Assembly (NCBI GenBank): GCA_013399305.1
Contig: VXAI01000115.1
Span: 165,560 to 229,559, forward strand
Length of the DNA: 64,000 nt
Reading direction: 5' to 3'
Source of the DNA: Rostratula benghalensis
Lineage: Eukaryota > Chordata > Aves > Charadriiformes > Rostratulidae
The notes under the pieces: model-generated
What the model saw: only the letters and a program-made list of their open reading frames with translations
Database searches by the model: none
What the model was told of the DNA's origin: nothing
Program-made: the position numbers and the translations under genes
Shown here: positions 1 to 14,100 of the stretch, in pieces
How the letters are laid out: each line of letters begins with the position of its first letter
Numbering within the stretch: position 1 is the first letter of the stretch

Positions 1-420
1 CTGTCTTTCAACCTCCGTTGACTTCTGTAGAACACCTGGACGGACTTATGTACACCTTCAAAAAGAGGTGTAGTCAGAAAGTCATAATTTAGCTGAAAAT
101 TACTCCCCTCGCGCTACACAGAGAAGAGGCCGCTGAAGGCTGAGACACTGACACCTGGCGGCTGCCATGCAAGACCTAACATTGACAATCACCGCTTCGG
201 GTGTAAGTACTGCTAATACAGCACCCATGGGACACCTGTAACTTGCCTGCTATGTTCTTTATCGACAGAAAATTCGCTAATTTGTTCAAACTCGTCCTAA
301 TCCTGCTTTTTAAGCATCACGCACAACTGATATCCTCTCAAGCAGAAGAATGGAGGTCATCTTTCTGTACGCAGCACGTACATTCGTTCTCGTAGGCTGC
401 GCTGACATAAACAAAAGCTG
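1..420. other. CpG-enriched window edge, no coding exon recognised
   Basis: I count about 17 CpG dinucleotides in these 420 bases, several clustered at 360-410. CpG becomes rare over the next 1.5 kb. No open frame or splice pair here matches a family I recognise. In the human arrangement the gene to the left of DCUN1D2 is ADPRHL1, transcribed in the same direction, so its 5' end would lie near here. The edge could therefore be the flank of that promoter. That is inference from gene order only. Confidence 0.3.
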
Positions 421-2022
421 ACTGCTTATATAGAACTCTAAATATTAGAGCTTAAGAGAATATTATAAGCTTTTATACCTTCACAACTACAAAATAAAAT
501 AGTATGCTGTCATGCAGTACTTAAATGATCTCAGGGGATCCAAAGAAATATAAATGACATAGTTTAACGCACCATTTTCTCCAAAATTCCTGCATCTATT
601 CAGCTCTGATTATGGAAAATATATTGATCGTAGCTGTACATATTCTTTAGCAACTCTTTAACAAACTTCTACAGTGGCTATGACAAACTCATTTTGATGA
701 GGTAGCATTTCAAAAGAGCCCTGTGTGAAGACATGTTGAACAGTTTCTAATAACTCTGTTGTGCTTAGGCATTGGAAGACACTGTTGAGAGAGGGAAGCC
801 TGACCTTTGTACATTTTATAATTGATAGCTGGGAGAAGGGGGGAAACAAATGACTGAATTAATTCATATTTAGTGAAAATTGGTCCAATTCCACTAGCCT
901 TGACATCAATTATGCTGCAATAATTTACTCCCCCCCCTTTAATAAACATTAGTGAATACACAATACAGCCAGAGGCATGAATACTTATCATCAGTAATGT
1001 AAAGTCTCCTTACTCCTTTACTAATTCTCCAAAGTGGAAGCCAATTAGTTAAGCCTTTGGGATTATTCACGTTTATTTTCTGCGACACCTGACCAGAATT
1101 GCATTTAAAACTATGTTGCATTTAGCTAGAATTTATGATATGTTTTAGTCTACAAATAAAGTTGTATTCCACCACTTCATTATCCAAAATAAATAAAACA
1201 CATAACTGAAGACTGACTGAATTGTGATAATCAAACATGAATTATAAAAGCATCTTTGGTTGTTTAATGTCTACTTGAAAATGGTTAATAAAAAAAGCTG
1301 GAGTTGCACAGAGCAGCAGCCCTTCCTCAGCAATGCTACTGTTACATGTCCAAGCACTTGAAGAAGAGTAACGAGGAAGTTGATCTCACTGGGAGAAAAC
1401 AAAAGGCTGGATGGAATCAAATCTATACATCTAGGACTTCAAAATATAAATTTAAGATTTTGGCAACAAGTTAAAAAAAAAAGCATAAGCGGTTTTTTTC
1501 CATTTATGTTACAATTCTATATTAGGACAGATCTATGGAACTTTTATAAAAATACAACATACTGCATAAGTTTTATTTAGGGATTTAATTTATATACCAC
1601 AAATACTGCTTTTAATATAAGTACAATATAATACAGTTTTATTTATGTAACTGCTGGTGTTGACTTCGGATCATGAACTGAATTGCATGCTGTGCTGTCA
1701 AAACTGTAATAAAATGGCCTCTAGTTAAACTTCTCCAAAGTATAAAATTCATGCAGAATCTACATCCTATATGATACAACCAGTACAATAATTGAAGCCA
1801 GTAGCCTACAAACAGCCTGGACTATCTTCTGGGTTTGTTTTTCAAGTGTCCACACGTCAGCCACCATTTTCTTTAGGCAGAAAGGAAGAATTTCAATTTT
1901 GTCTGTAGAATGTCACCACGACCACTGAAACCAGCAACACCGTGCACAGTTACCAGTCAACAAATCTTCATTCTCTAACGCAGTTCAGAGAGCACGTTTA
2001 GTCCATATTCACAAGTCTGGGG
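421..2022 (-). other. DCUN1D2: DCUN1D2 3' UTR and/or intergenic sequence
   Basis: This lies downstream of the DCUN1D2 stop codon on the minus strand. It is AT-rich with no credible ORF. Minus-strand AATAAA polyadenylation signals, read as TTTATT on the plus strand, occur at 1638-1643 and 1572-1577, with other AT-rich candidates further left. Which is used cannot be decided from sequence alone, so the transcript end is undetermined. Confidence 0.45.
1572..1643 (-). terminator. DCUN1D2: Candidate polyadenylation signals for DCUN1D2
   Basis: Two AATAAA hexamers are read on the minus strand, at 1643-1638 and 1577-1572. They lie about 380 and 450 bases after the DCUN1D2 stop. No downstream GU-rich element was clearly assigned. 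In such AT-rich DNA some AATAAA matches are expected by chance. Confidence 0.3.
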
Positions 2023-2102
2023 TTAGGAAGTTTTACGCTTCCCTCCTGTGACTACTGGTCGTGCATATTCCACAAAATCATCGATAAGAACAGGCCAGGC
2101 TC
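2023..2102 (-). CDS. DCUN1D2: DCUN1D2 exon 7 (terminal coding exon)
   Basis: This encodes the end of the protein, [16 protein letters not shown] then [10 protein letters not shown], followed by TAA at 2025-2023. The acceptor is CTCTTTAG just right of 2102 on the plus strand. It holds A235 and D241 of the cullin-binding DAD patch. Confidence 0.95.
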
Positions 2103-5100
2103 CTAAAGAGAAGTCAAGCAGTTCAGAAATTAACGTGTCATTATTAGCAACAAACCGGTGTAGTCTCTAAATACAAAGGATCAGAAGCTCACTTGGACAT
2201 TTCTGGCCCAGTCTGGCTTTAACATGCACGACACCATAAACATTTGAAAAAAAAAAAACAAAACCAGCACCCAAATAATTAAACATTTGAATGTCTTCTT
2301 GCAGCAACAGTTCTTAGTAAGAAGAAAATGTATTTAAAGCACAATCCACACTACAAAATTCATAAACATTAGCTGATAGCAAACCCATGGCATTCCTATT
2401 AGGGTTGTTCATCATTTAGGGGGAATTTCTCTACAATCATTCCAAAACAGGATTCACAGGATTAGTAACAGAGGGTAAATTGCTTTTAGGTAAGCAAAAA
2501 AAAGTGCTCATGTAGACATTCTCACAAGTAGAAAAATGATGTATTTCCTTGCAGTTAGCAGTACTTCTGTACAAAAAAAATAGTTTCACTGAGACTCTTG
2601 TAATGTAACAGGTTCAAATAGCATGTGCTATATCATAGTGTGACAGTATTTTTACTTCTATTTACATATTACAGCAAACCAGTTAACCTTATAATTACTG
2701 TTTTAGCAGTAAGTATGACATTATATTTGCAGCTAAACCTCTAAAGGTAAACAAATTAAGACAGACAGTAGCAGCATTTTCTGTTGTTTATTTATAGCAA
2801 TATTTACCAGTGTAAATGTGGCAACGTTTACCAAAATGCACCAGTATTTGCAGATACTCAAGTACTGCTTACCTTCTTCATCATAGTTGGACATATCATC
2901 TGCAATCATATTTCCGAAGTCTAACAAAAGATTCCAAGTATCTTTTGGAATTGATCTTTTATGATGTTCCTATAATGGAGGAAAAATGGTATTGGTCAAT
3001 TCAAACTGTTTTCAAATTCCACAGTAGTATTTTATAACAATATATACAGAAACATGCTTTACAAGTATTTATTCTTCTTTCTCTTTCTTTTTTTTTTTTT
3101 CAAATAAAACTCAAGAATTTCCAGAGGAAGCCACAAAATAAATTGCAGCTAAAGAAGGTAAAAAAAGCGTTAGAAGTCTTTGACAGTTACTTTATTTCTT
3201 CATTCTGCTTTTAGGGGTAGGTGTTCCTAACTTGCTATGGAAAAGAACAATCAAAATGCACTTCATTTTTCTCCTTGCTGGCACCCATTCCAGCTTCTGA
3301 AACCCTGCAGCCATGGATTAGCATTTTGCCATTTCAGCTGGAGCCCCTTCNNNNNNNNNNCCCCCCAGCCTTTTTACTTATACATACCCAGTTTATCTCT
3401 TTTAGTTTGTTGATTACAGCTGCACCTACACTTTCCTTAGTCCACAACTGCCTTCCAGACCCATCATCTCGGCCTCTCTTCAGCTATTCTCTCCTTCATC
3501 ATAAGGCACTGCCTGCATTTGCTCCACTTCTGCTCAGTCTCCATCCCTCCGCCCCCGGCCTGTCCTATTCTCCGCTACCATCTCCTTGTTTGATCTCAAG
3601 TAGACTCTTTCTGCATCACCCCATTCACAGGTTGACACCTTGGCCAGCTTGAGCAGCACTCCAAAATAACTTCAGTGCCAGTCAAGTGCTCTCTCAGCTT
3701 TCAAAGCTTTTAAACCCAAGAAGAGAGAGCGCATGGGAAAACACAATGTCAACTAAGGCATTGTGACCTGCGGGATGAACTCAGACCATTCACATCTCCC
3801 TTCACTGGTTGGTACTGCTGTAGTACCTGAAGATAGCCAGGGGGGATTAACAGGGAATTAAATTTCAACACCTAGTTCTGGTTTGCAGCAAAAAGGTGCA
3901 CGTGCATGGAAAGACTTGCTCAATGAAGGGTTGGGGTTTTTTTTGTGTTTGTGCATTTGGTTTTGTGTTGTGGGGTGGGATTTTGTTTGTTTGGGGTTTC
4001 TTTAAGCAGTAATACTCTATTTAGAGCAACACACTACATTGCAAGAATCTAGTGGGGTTGATGTCCAATACAACAGCAAACACGTCCTCACTCAAGCCAA
4101 ATGTATCTTGACTACAAGAAATACTGCAAGCAAGCATCTATTCTGGAAAAAACTCCAAACAAACAAAACACACACTTCCCATCCTAAGAGGTCCTAACTT
4201 GCTGCTTTCTCAGGTTGATTTTTTTCTAATCTCAACGTGTCTTCTAAAGTAAACATTCAGGTCAAATATTTGTAGCAAAATAAGACACTTTATACCAGAT
4301 CACCTAGATTATTGCTTGAAGTAGAGATCTGCAGAACTGTCTGCTATAATAAACTTTACCACAAAGGTAAGTGGGGAAAAAAAAAATATGACTTTTCTTC
4401 AGTTCCATCTATAGATCTGAATTTGGATGTGTTAAGCGTATTTTGGCACTTAAAATGTGAAAAATTTTCACATGATCTCTTGATGAAACTGGTACATTAT
4501 TCAGTGAAGAAAATAAATATACTGTCCAAATATTTTTGGAAAGTCTTCAGAAAATATTGCAAAAAGGTATACACTTTCCCTATTAAGCCCTATTGGTGAT
4601 TATCAGACAAAATGCAGAAAGATTTCTTAATTCTCCTAAACTGCAGATAAAAAGATAAATACAAAAAACATCAATTATACATTATGTAATATTATATAAG
4701 CTGGTTTTATTGCCAGTACATAGAAATGCAAATGTAGAAACATGGATGAATGAATCAGGCCTTTAATAAGAATATTCTGCAATTCCTAAAGTTTAATTTA
4801 TGCCTCTATTCCACTGCCCACAGAATTGCACTGGTAAAGAAAGCTGTTAAGATCAGTTCACAACTATTATCCAAAAAGATGAGTCAAAATAATTACTTAG
4901 ACAAGAACTTTTCACTTAAGAAGAAAAGTCTCTCAGGTTAAGTCAGTCATAACAGAATTGACATTTCTAAAAGACTGAGTTTATGCATTAATACTACAAA
5001 AGGCAGAGCTTGGTAAAATACATGGTTGACTAATCACAGCTGTCTTGAGAATAAAGACAACAGAGGTTCAATCTGCATTCATGGCTTCATTTCACACAGG

Positions 5101-8100
5101 AGCTTAAGTAGGAGGATACAGGATGAAGCAAGCAGAACGCTTTATTGCTTTGCTACATCTTTTTGCATTCTTCTAAATTAGAAAATTATATAGAGAAGAT
5201 TTAATTTGGCTTGCTATTAGACTATGTTATATTAGTTTGCAAAAAGGAAAAAGTTCAAAGGAAGTATTCAGACATCTTGTCTTTTTCTTTATTGTAAGCA
5301 CACAGCCTACAAGACAGACTACTGTGAACTAAGATAGTCAGGAAGGAACACTAAGTACTTACCAACAAAAATTTATTCCAAAGATCTAGAAATTTAAACC
5401 TTCCTGACAAGACTAAATTCCAATATGCAATTGCCATTTCTAGATCTGAAAGAGACAAAGCAACATGTAAATATTACAGCACATTATATGCAATAAAACT
5501 CTTACGTTTAAACAATAAATGCTACATCCAGCATATTATTATACAAATGAAAAACATTCTTTTAAAATCACAACAAAAATTATAAGGAACTGTTTTCTAC
5601 TCTGACTGAACCCAAAAGGCACAAGACAAGCAGTATAAATTGCATATTGAACTTCACATTCATAGAGACTAAAATATTTTTGTTCTCATCCAACAGTGCT
5701 GGATTAAAGCTACTTTCAATCTACAGAAACAGAACAAAGTAGTTATGAGTAACACTGTCTACAAATTAAAAAAAAACCAAACAAACCACAAACCAAAAAA
5801 AATGGACAAACACAACAAATACTGATAGAAACCCAAACATTTAAGTTTGCAAATGTCAATTCCTGTTAATGTGTCATATTGAAGACACACTTGACATTAA
5901 AGGGTATTTAAGGACATGAGGGGATAAAAGGAAAAAAAAATAAAAATTGTCTGTGGCATAATAATTTTACAGCACTTCTTACAGCAATAATTCTCTTCTT
6001 CAGGAATCATTTAACAAACAACTACACCCAATATTGAAAATTAAGTCCAAGAAAGCAGTGCTTATTCTGCAGCATGACCCTTGCTCAGCTCATGTATACC
6101 AACAGGAAGATGTAGCACTGCCACGTATGCAAGCAGTATTAGACACAACATAAACGTAGAAAAGATGTTTTCCTGAAGGCTTGCTTTCATTCTCAGCCAC
6201 TCACAATACCTAATGGCTTCCGTGCCTGGTCCCACAGGTCACTGAATGCATGCATGCTAATGCAACCACAAAATAAATCACAGCCTTCCTTAACCCACAA
6301 AAATATTTCAGTTTGTGGTTTCAGCATAAAGTAAATATAACCAAAACATGAAACTCAGTAGTAAGTATTATCATAGCAGATAAGATGGAAGCTTGACCTC
6401 CACCTACAAGTAAGGAGTGGGTTATTTGAATTGGTACTTATCATATCATGGCACTCTGTCACCTGAAATCAAGTTACAAGTCTGAAAGAGATGTTCTGGA
6501 TTTTAATATTGCCAGTTCCCCAGAGTCTGTATCACAGAGGGCTAGTGCTCACCCAAAGAGCAATAGTTAAGACACAAAGGAATGGAGTTTGCACATACCT
6601 AGATACATAGGGACAGGGCTGCTGATGTTCTGCCCTGATCAGAGTGCTTGCCAGCACAGAACTTGCTTTATGCCCTATTAAACCTTTCAGTCCTTCCTAT
6701 CTTTGCCACCATGCTCACTTTTCACAGAAAATAAGTAGAAAAGAATCTTAATAGCATTTACTTGCTATTTAGATAAGCAGATTAATTATTCATATCTGTT
6801 ATCCCAAGTGAAAAGCAGAAGAAATGGGAAGGGAAAAACTTCAGGGTTTCTAAACTTCACGGTGAAGTGACTGGCTTTGATCCCAAGCACTCAGGCTTCA
6901 GTATGAAGACTCAACCTTTCAAAGCCAACCTCACAAATCTATCACATGACAACATTAAGCAAAATGCACCTTGAAGGAAAAACACTTTAATAACAGAAGA
7001 GTTTTTATAGTTCTGATTAAATACTCCTGGAAAACGGAAGAAGGTACAGGCAAGGGAACAAAGATGGCTAAAGGAGCCACCAAAAAAAGTTGAAAGGGAA
7101 AAAAAAGAGGCCACACTTCCTTGGTTAATTTGCGTATGTGTCAAATTTAGTATTATGTTAAGATTAACCTGGTTATTGCAAAATTGTATTTAACAGAATG
7201 CATGTGAAATACTATCTTGATACTTGAGGGATACATTACATGTGCATGCAAATGGATTCTCCCTCACAACGATACAAGACTTATCTAATGTAGAACAACA
7301 GCATATCCTGCTGAGGATGTTGTTCTGTAGTGGCTGAAGCCAGTCCACCCTGCAGCTGCTCTTCCCATTAAGTACACAGGGGAAAGTCCTGATCTTGGAG
7401 AAAAACAAACAAAAAAAAGTAAATCTTCCTTATCTGTTTCACTGCAATCACACAAACCCATGAACTAACACAAGAGGTATTTAAAGAAAAGGATGAAGCT
7501 TTTGGAAGCAGTGCCAATTTAGGCAATCTTAAAGTACTTGTGAAAACTAGGCCCTTGAGGTGCACTACATTCTCATTGGATACAGCTACTTTTTTGTTTG
7601 AAGACAATTCCCTACCCAAGTTGAAAAACCTAGCACTGGAGGACAGAAAGGGAGGATTTTTCTGTTTTAAAGGGAAGATCTAGTCACACAGAGTTCCAGC
7701 TCTATACTAGGATGACGGTAGTAGTATCAATAAACAGTAATACTGTGGGGTTTGCCTATCCGCTACAATTAGCATGGCACTAAAAGGCCTTAGCCATTGG
7801 GGTTCTCCATCCCCACAGGAAAATGCTTTTGCAAGGCATGGATTTTTTAGGCAGTGTTAGGAATACCTATTTCAACATGGCATAGATCATAGAATCACAG
7901 AATTGTCTAGGTTGGAAGGGACCTTTAAGATCATCTAGTGCAACTGTCAACCTAACTCTGATAAGAAATCATCACCCATGAAACCGTGGCCCCAAGCACC
8001 ATGTCAACCTATCTTTTGAATACCTCCAGGGATGGTGCCTCAACCACTTCCCTGGACAGCCCATTCCAATGCTTAACAACCCTTTCTGTGTAAAAATTTT

Positions 8101-11100
8101 TCCTGATATCCAATCTGAACCTCCTCTAGTGCAACTCAAGGCCACTTCCTCTTGTTTTATTGCCTGTGACTTAAGAGAAAAGACTGGCCCCCACCTCTCT
8201 ACAACCTACTTTCAGGTAGTTGCAGAGAATGGTAAGGTCTCCCCTCAGCCTCCTCTAAGATAGGAAGATATAAGATATGAAGATATATAGACATGAAGGC
8301 ATCATTACAAATAAAATCAAGTGACAATCATAAAAATATGCTGATTTTGTTCCAAAAAGTACGCTTCATATTATAGACTAATGATTCAAATTTTATAAAT
8401 GGAAAGGAAAAGACAGACGCATCAATCTCTGAAAATCAACTCAAACTCATGCCTAAGCAAGAACCAGTTTAGAAGATACTTCATTGCAAACACATAATCA
8501 TAGAATGGTCCAGGCCAGAAGGGACCTCTAGGGTCATCTAGTCCAACCTCCCTGCAGTCAGCAGGGACACCCCCAACTAGACCAGGTTGCTCAGGGCTTC
8601 GTTAAACCTCACCTTGAATATCTCCAGGTCTCAGCCACCTCCCTGGGCAACATGATCCAGCGTTCAACCACCCTCACAGTAAAGAACCTATTCTTAATAT
8701 CCAGTATAAATCTGCTTTTCTCCAGCTTGAAGCCATTGCCCCTCATCCTGTCACTGCAGGCCTTTGTAAATAGGCTCTCCCCATCTCTCCTGTAGGCCCC
8801 CTTCAGGTACTGGAAGGCTGCTATTAGGTCTCCCCGGAGCCTCCTCTTCTCCAGGCTGAACAACCCCAGCTCCCTCCACCTGTCCTCGTAGCAAAGGTGC
8901 TCCAATCCCCTCCTCATTTTTGTGGCCCTCCTCTGGACCCACTCTGTCAGGTCCATGTCCTTCCTATCTTGAGGGCTCCAGACCTGCACACAGTACTCCA
9001 GGTGAGGCCTCACCACAGCAGAAGTGGCAACATCTGTGTTTGTATCCAAAACATAGAATTGCTAAAGTGTTAATGATTAAAGACCATCATAAAGATAACA
9101 TGTAATGTACCATACATTATACAATGATTTGAGCTTTCCCTTCAGCCCAGAATATTTTCAGTGTCAGTATCTAGCGAGTGTTGCATACCACACAGTTCCC
9201 CTTCAGTAGTTCAAAGATTTTGCATACACTGAAACAAAGCTTCAATACCTAGATATTCAGCTTTCTGGATATCTAGTTTAGTTGTGGCTACATATATAGC
9301 ATCTATAAAACTTTCTGTAGTAAAACCCTAAAAATTATACCAGTTACCATTACAAAAATATTAAAGCTAAAATTATTACAATTTTAAAAATATATAAAGT
9401 GTCCAAGAAATAATAGTTCAAGAGTGAATAAAAGGTTAATAAAATCATATTTTAATTATTTTAAACATTGTTTTGTTAAATAATTCCGAAATTGTTTTTT
9501 AAACGCCTCAGCCTCTTCTACTCTGATTGAACAGAAAGCTTGAAGTGATAAGAAATAAGCACAATTAATGGAGAAGGAGAAATACATTATCAGTTAGCCT
9601 GTGTCTGCTTTCAAGATTTGATCAAATGCTTATCTTGTTAACAAAAAAAAATATCATTATTACATTCTTGCATAAATAAATAAAAAAAAAACCAACAACA
9701 TAAATCAAGTCCCTCATTCCTTTGCTATGCTTTTGGACAAGGGCAATGAAGTCACTGCACACAAGTAATCAAGGAAGTGAGAAAACAGGAAGATAAGTCA
9801 ACAGATAGCAAGGAATGGGCTGAAGGGCAGGATTTATGAGGAACATGAAATGAAGTTCATTTAGACCTGCTGTGCCAAAACAGCACTCTGGGACTGCAGC
9901 ACTTGCTTGTCATCCTCTGCCAAACAGAGCTTTCCAGCTCTCAGACTGCCCTACCAACTAAGATGTTCATGTAGTCATGTTTGAAGCTGTCAGAATATTA
10001 AAAAAAAAAAAAAAGCTAAAGACATTACACTGACCTCCTAATGGCATTTTAAAATCTTGAAGTTATTTATGAGAATACTATTAATCACTGTTGTTCTCAC
10101 AATCCCTAGTTAGCATATTAACTAGGTTCTGTATGTTATGATGGTAGGGTCTACTACGTTTTAGAGCATGGAAATGAATAACTTATATTAATTTCATTTT
10201 TAGAGATTAACTCACTGTCCTACTATTGCCTTTTTCTTATTTATTGATGTTTAATCTTCTTATCAATATTGTAAAGTGTTGATACTTTATATGTCATCTC
10301 CATGAGAGTATTTGGGCATCAGTGCTCACCAATGATTTTTAGTCAAAGAGTACTCTCTCAAACTACATGGGAAGCATTTTTATTTTTTTCAAAATAACAG
10401 GAAGCATCAGCCTTACCCAGTCCTTTTACAGACACAAACCAACAGATTAGTAAAGAATGTAACAAAGCTTGCAAGAGGGAAAAAAAAAAATCACTTTTAT
10501 CAGACCAATTAATAAGGATGAAAAAAAAAAAAAAAGAAAAGCTTGGAAATTAAAATTTCAGAGCCAAGCATCCCTTTGTTTGAGGCTTTATCTCCTCAGT
10601 GCTTTAACTAAAACTTACTCTACAGCTTTGAAAACAAAGGAGTAGCCAATAAACACTCCTGTTCCCAACACTGCATAAAAAATTCATCTGGACAGGTGCA
10701 AGAAACAGAAATCTATTTTATCATTTGTTTGCCTTGTAAAAGTATATTTAGCCTCTGTAAGAGACTGAGCTTCATCTGTTTTATCTCTGGTCACATAATA
10801 TGCCCCAAAGTATCATTTGGTTGATATTCTTTGATCTCTTCCCTCTTCTCACTGTGATCACAGGCAAACTTTTGTGAAGCCAAAATAACAACTACATTAC
10901 ACAAAACTATTTTTTTTTAAATAAAATTCCTGGACACTATGCCGAAACTGGTGCAGATAACAGTGGAAACTGGTGTCAATCTGTCTCACCAGTTGGACTA
11001 TCACACTACCTGACCAACAGACATCAAATGAATACTTGCAAGATTCAGCGAGTTACTTGATTGCTTCTTTCCTCCTGAGTAATTTTAACAGTCATCTTTG

Positions 11101-14100
11101 GCTTCCAAATTACTAAGAACATTGACACAAGAATCAGTTTCTTTCCAAATCAGAATGTTTTCTTCTTTGGCAAACAAACAAAAAAAATTCCACATAGCAA
11201 AACATCAAGAAAATACCATCAGAATTCAACCTAAAAACCCCTCACCAAATTGCCAGAAGTCTAGAGCAAAACAGCCCTTGTCAGCAATTAGGAACTCCCC
11301 CCACAGAAGGGAGAAAGAAGGGGAAAAACAGGTAAGGGGTATGATACAGATACTGGAAGTGGTTAAACTCAGGATCCATTCACCCCTGCAAAGCCATAAG
11401 GAAAGTGACAGAATGAAGTCCCTGTGTTGGAGAGGGAAGAGCGGTGAAGCACAGCAGGATTTCAGGAGAGCTCTGCAGGAACTGGGTAAAGTCTGACTGT
11501 GCTTATTAACTCTTTCAGCATCTGCCACACTGAAGCAGGCTGATTCCACTCAGAACCTCTCATGTTTATTAACTTGTGCATCAACTGCACAAAAGCAGAT
11601 AAGCCGCTTCGGAATGTGAGCTGGACTTAGAAGATATAAACATCAATTTGAGTGCAGCCTAATGAACCTGATCAATGCCAATTCCAAAATCCTTCTGTCT
11701 CTCTAAGACTCAGATACACTACAAAAGATGACTGGATATATATTTCCCAAATAAGAGCCAAACACGTGTAAAAGAATCAATGAGGCATTACTACAGCTGG
11801 CACCTACACTATACCTTTGCTGCTACTACTGATCAGAGCTGCTACTTTTTTTTGATCAGAGCATCCCGTTCTGATTTAAGCTTTTCTTAAATTGATGGCC
11901 TTTTCAGAAAGAAAAATGGGAACAAAAACAAAGAAAGGACCATATGCACAGACCAAGACCATTGAAACACCTAAAATACAGCATTCACAGACCTCTTCCA
12001 AAGTAAACATGATATTTATTAAAGTCCCTCAAATTCTTCCCACCTACTCAGTCCTACAAACATCCTACAAACAGATCAATCTAATTCTTCATTGAAAGGG
12101 GAGAAAGTCTTGGTAACTAATTAAAGGGGAGGGGAAGGAGACATCATTCCCTAATGTCTCAGTACCTCTTCAAAGAATCTTGAAACACTGCTATGATGAA
12201 AGCCAAAGTTGATGTTGCTTCAATTAAAAAGAGCACATTATACTCATCTGCTCATAGAAGATGCAACCTCCTTGAAGTCCACATACCGGATGCAAAGATA
12301 GTCATTCTTCTGGTCCTGAGGTAATATTTGATTCAAGTCTGAATGCCCTCCTCACGTATCATCTCTTGCTTGATCCCAGGAAACTGGCAGAGAGAAGGAA
12401 GCACAACCTTTTGAGCCAGCAAGCAGGCGAAGGGACCACAAAGGAGTGATGAAAGAACAAATCTGCTTTCTGTTTCCATGTTGAAAGTTGAAGACCATGA
12501 AAGAATGCATTAAGTTCCTCCACTCTGCTGAAAAACTGTAGTAAACTCCTGAGCATGAGAAGCATCTCCTGAACATGCTTTGATGGGGCTCAAAGATCCT
12601 CATAGTAGAGGAGACTCATAGTAAGTATCTCAAAGAGATTCATAGTAAGTATCATATTCCAAAAAAAAAAGAAAAACAAAAAAGGAGGGAAAAAAAAGGA
12701 TGGAGCTAAGGCCTCGTTTCAAGCTGCAACAGTGTCCTCAGAAATCTGAGCCACTCTGTATACAACATAAAAGATCTGTAATCCTACTCTTTAGTACACC
12801 TATCAGTCAAGAGCTAGGATGCAAAATTTCCCTCAGATTGCCGTAGAAAAAGCTGAAACTTGGGAGTAGAAGGTGAGCCAAACCTCTCCAAATCTGCACC
12901 ATGCAAAACTCAAAAGATCTATCATACTAAATATAGTAGTGAGAACATGAAAGCACGGATTAAACAGAATTACAGTTGTCCAGAACAATTCTTTGCTGAA
13001 GTCTGTCAAACTATACCTTAATAAACTGCACCTTTTACATTATCTCACAATATATATAAAACACTCAGATGAAGTTTAATATCCAAATATTAAGCCTGCC
13101 AGGTCCAATACACAGCCATTGGGATGTCACTGATGCATTGAGAGACCCTACTATCGTTTTTTCTTTATTTCTGTCCACCAGTTAGAAAGCAATAGTCTTA
13201 ACAGTTGTTTTTTTAAACACCTTTTTCTGAGATAGTACATTTACTTCTTTAAGCAGCAAGTGTCCAGACTGAAGTATACTACTTGACAATATTAAGTTGA
13301 TACAAGTAAATGGAAACAGTCAAGCTGGATAAGACTACAGAGAGTCCTGCAGACATAACAAAAAATAAAAAAATATCTAGTATCACCACAATGGACCGTG
13401 GAAAAGAGACTCCTATAAAAGGCAGTCCTATTTCTAGGTATGCATATCGGTGTACTGAACTCTGTACCTATTTTGGGAAATGACAGAATAGACACAACTT
13501 AATTTATTGGAGAGGATTCTTCCCATCTAATTACATAAAGGCAGAATTTCTCGCATTGGTTTTGAGGGGAAGCATACAATAAGAAGAAATTGAAAAGCAA
13601 TGGAACACATGCTGTTCTAAAAATAAATGAAAAACAAAATTGCATACAAGCACCTCCTCCCAGCACCACTTTCCTGGAGTGAAATCCACTGCACTGTGAA
13701 GACGACTGTCAGGTATCACCAAAATTCTTTTATCACCAAAAAAACTTCTAAAAAGTGATTCTTCACCTTCCCACTCCCTCCCATACAAATAGCAGCTGGT
13801 TTAAGAAAAGATATTACGCGTCCTGCTGGTAACTCCCCAAAAAATAAACATTTGGGATATAAAACAGATTTTTTTTCAAGATATGCTGCAGGCAAAAAGG
13901 TTCAACAAAAACTGACTGTAAGCTCAGAAAAAACTTTTAGAAATTCAGTCTGAAAGCACTGGTGTCCAAAGTGAAGCTAGATATGGTAAAATTCATCTTG
14001 GTATGCTGAAGCAACCTCAAACTGCTACCTACCATCTTTGAGACTTCATAGAGGTCAAAGGAGGTTCTAGAAGAACCTCAGTGGTTCTCTGCCAAACTGA

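Larger units (their letters stand above)
2970..5362 (-). other. DCUN1D2: DCUN1D2 intron 5
   Basis: A 2.4 kb intron. It contains a 10-base assembly gap at 3351-3360 flanked by C-rich sequence, a pyrimidine-rich plus-strand stretch at about 3330-3650 with a 143-codon open frame that has low-complexity composition and no recognisable homology, and a G/T tract at 3928-4003. No gene was seen. Confidence 0.85.

Noticed and set aside
3221..3652. 143-codon frame in DCUN1D2 intron 5
   Set aside because: Ser/Leu/Pro-rich low complexity produced by a C/T-rich strand, and it spans an N gap.
11098..11496. 132-codon frame in DCUN1D2 intron 4
   Set aside because: No domain, no known relative and no flanking splice or promoter context. 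Expected by chance in 13 kb.
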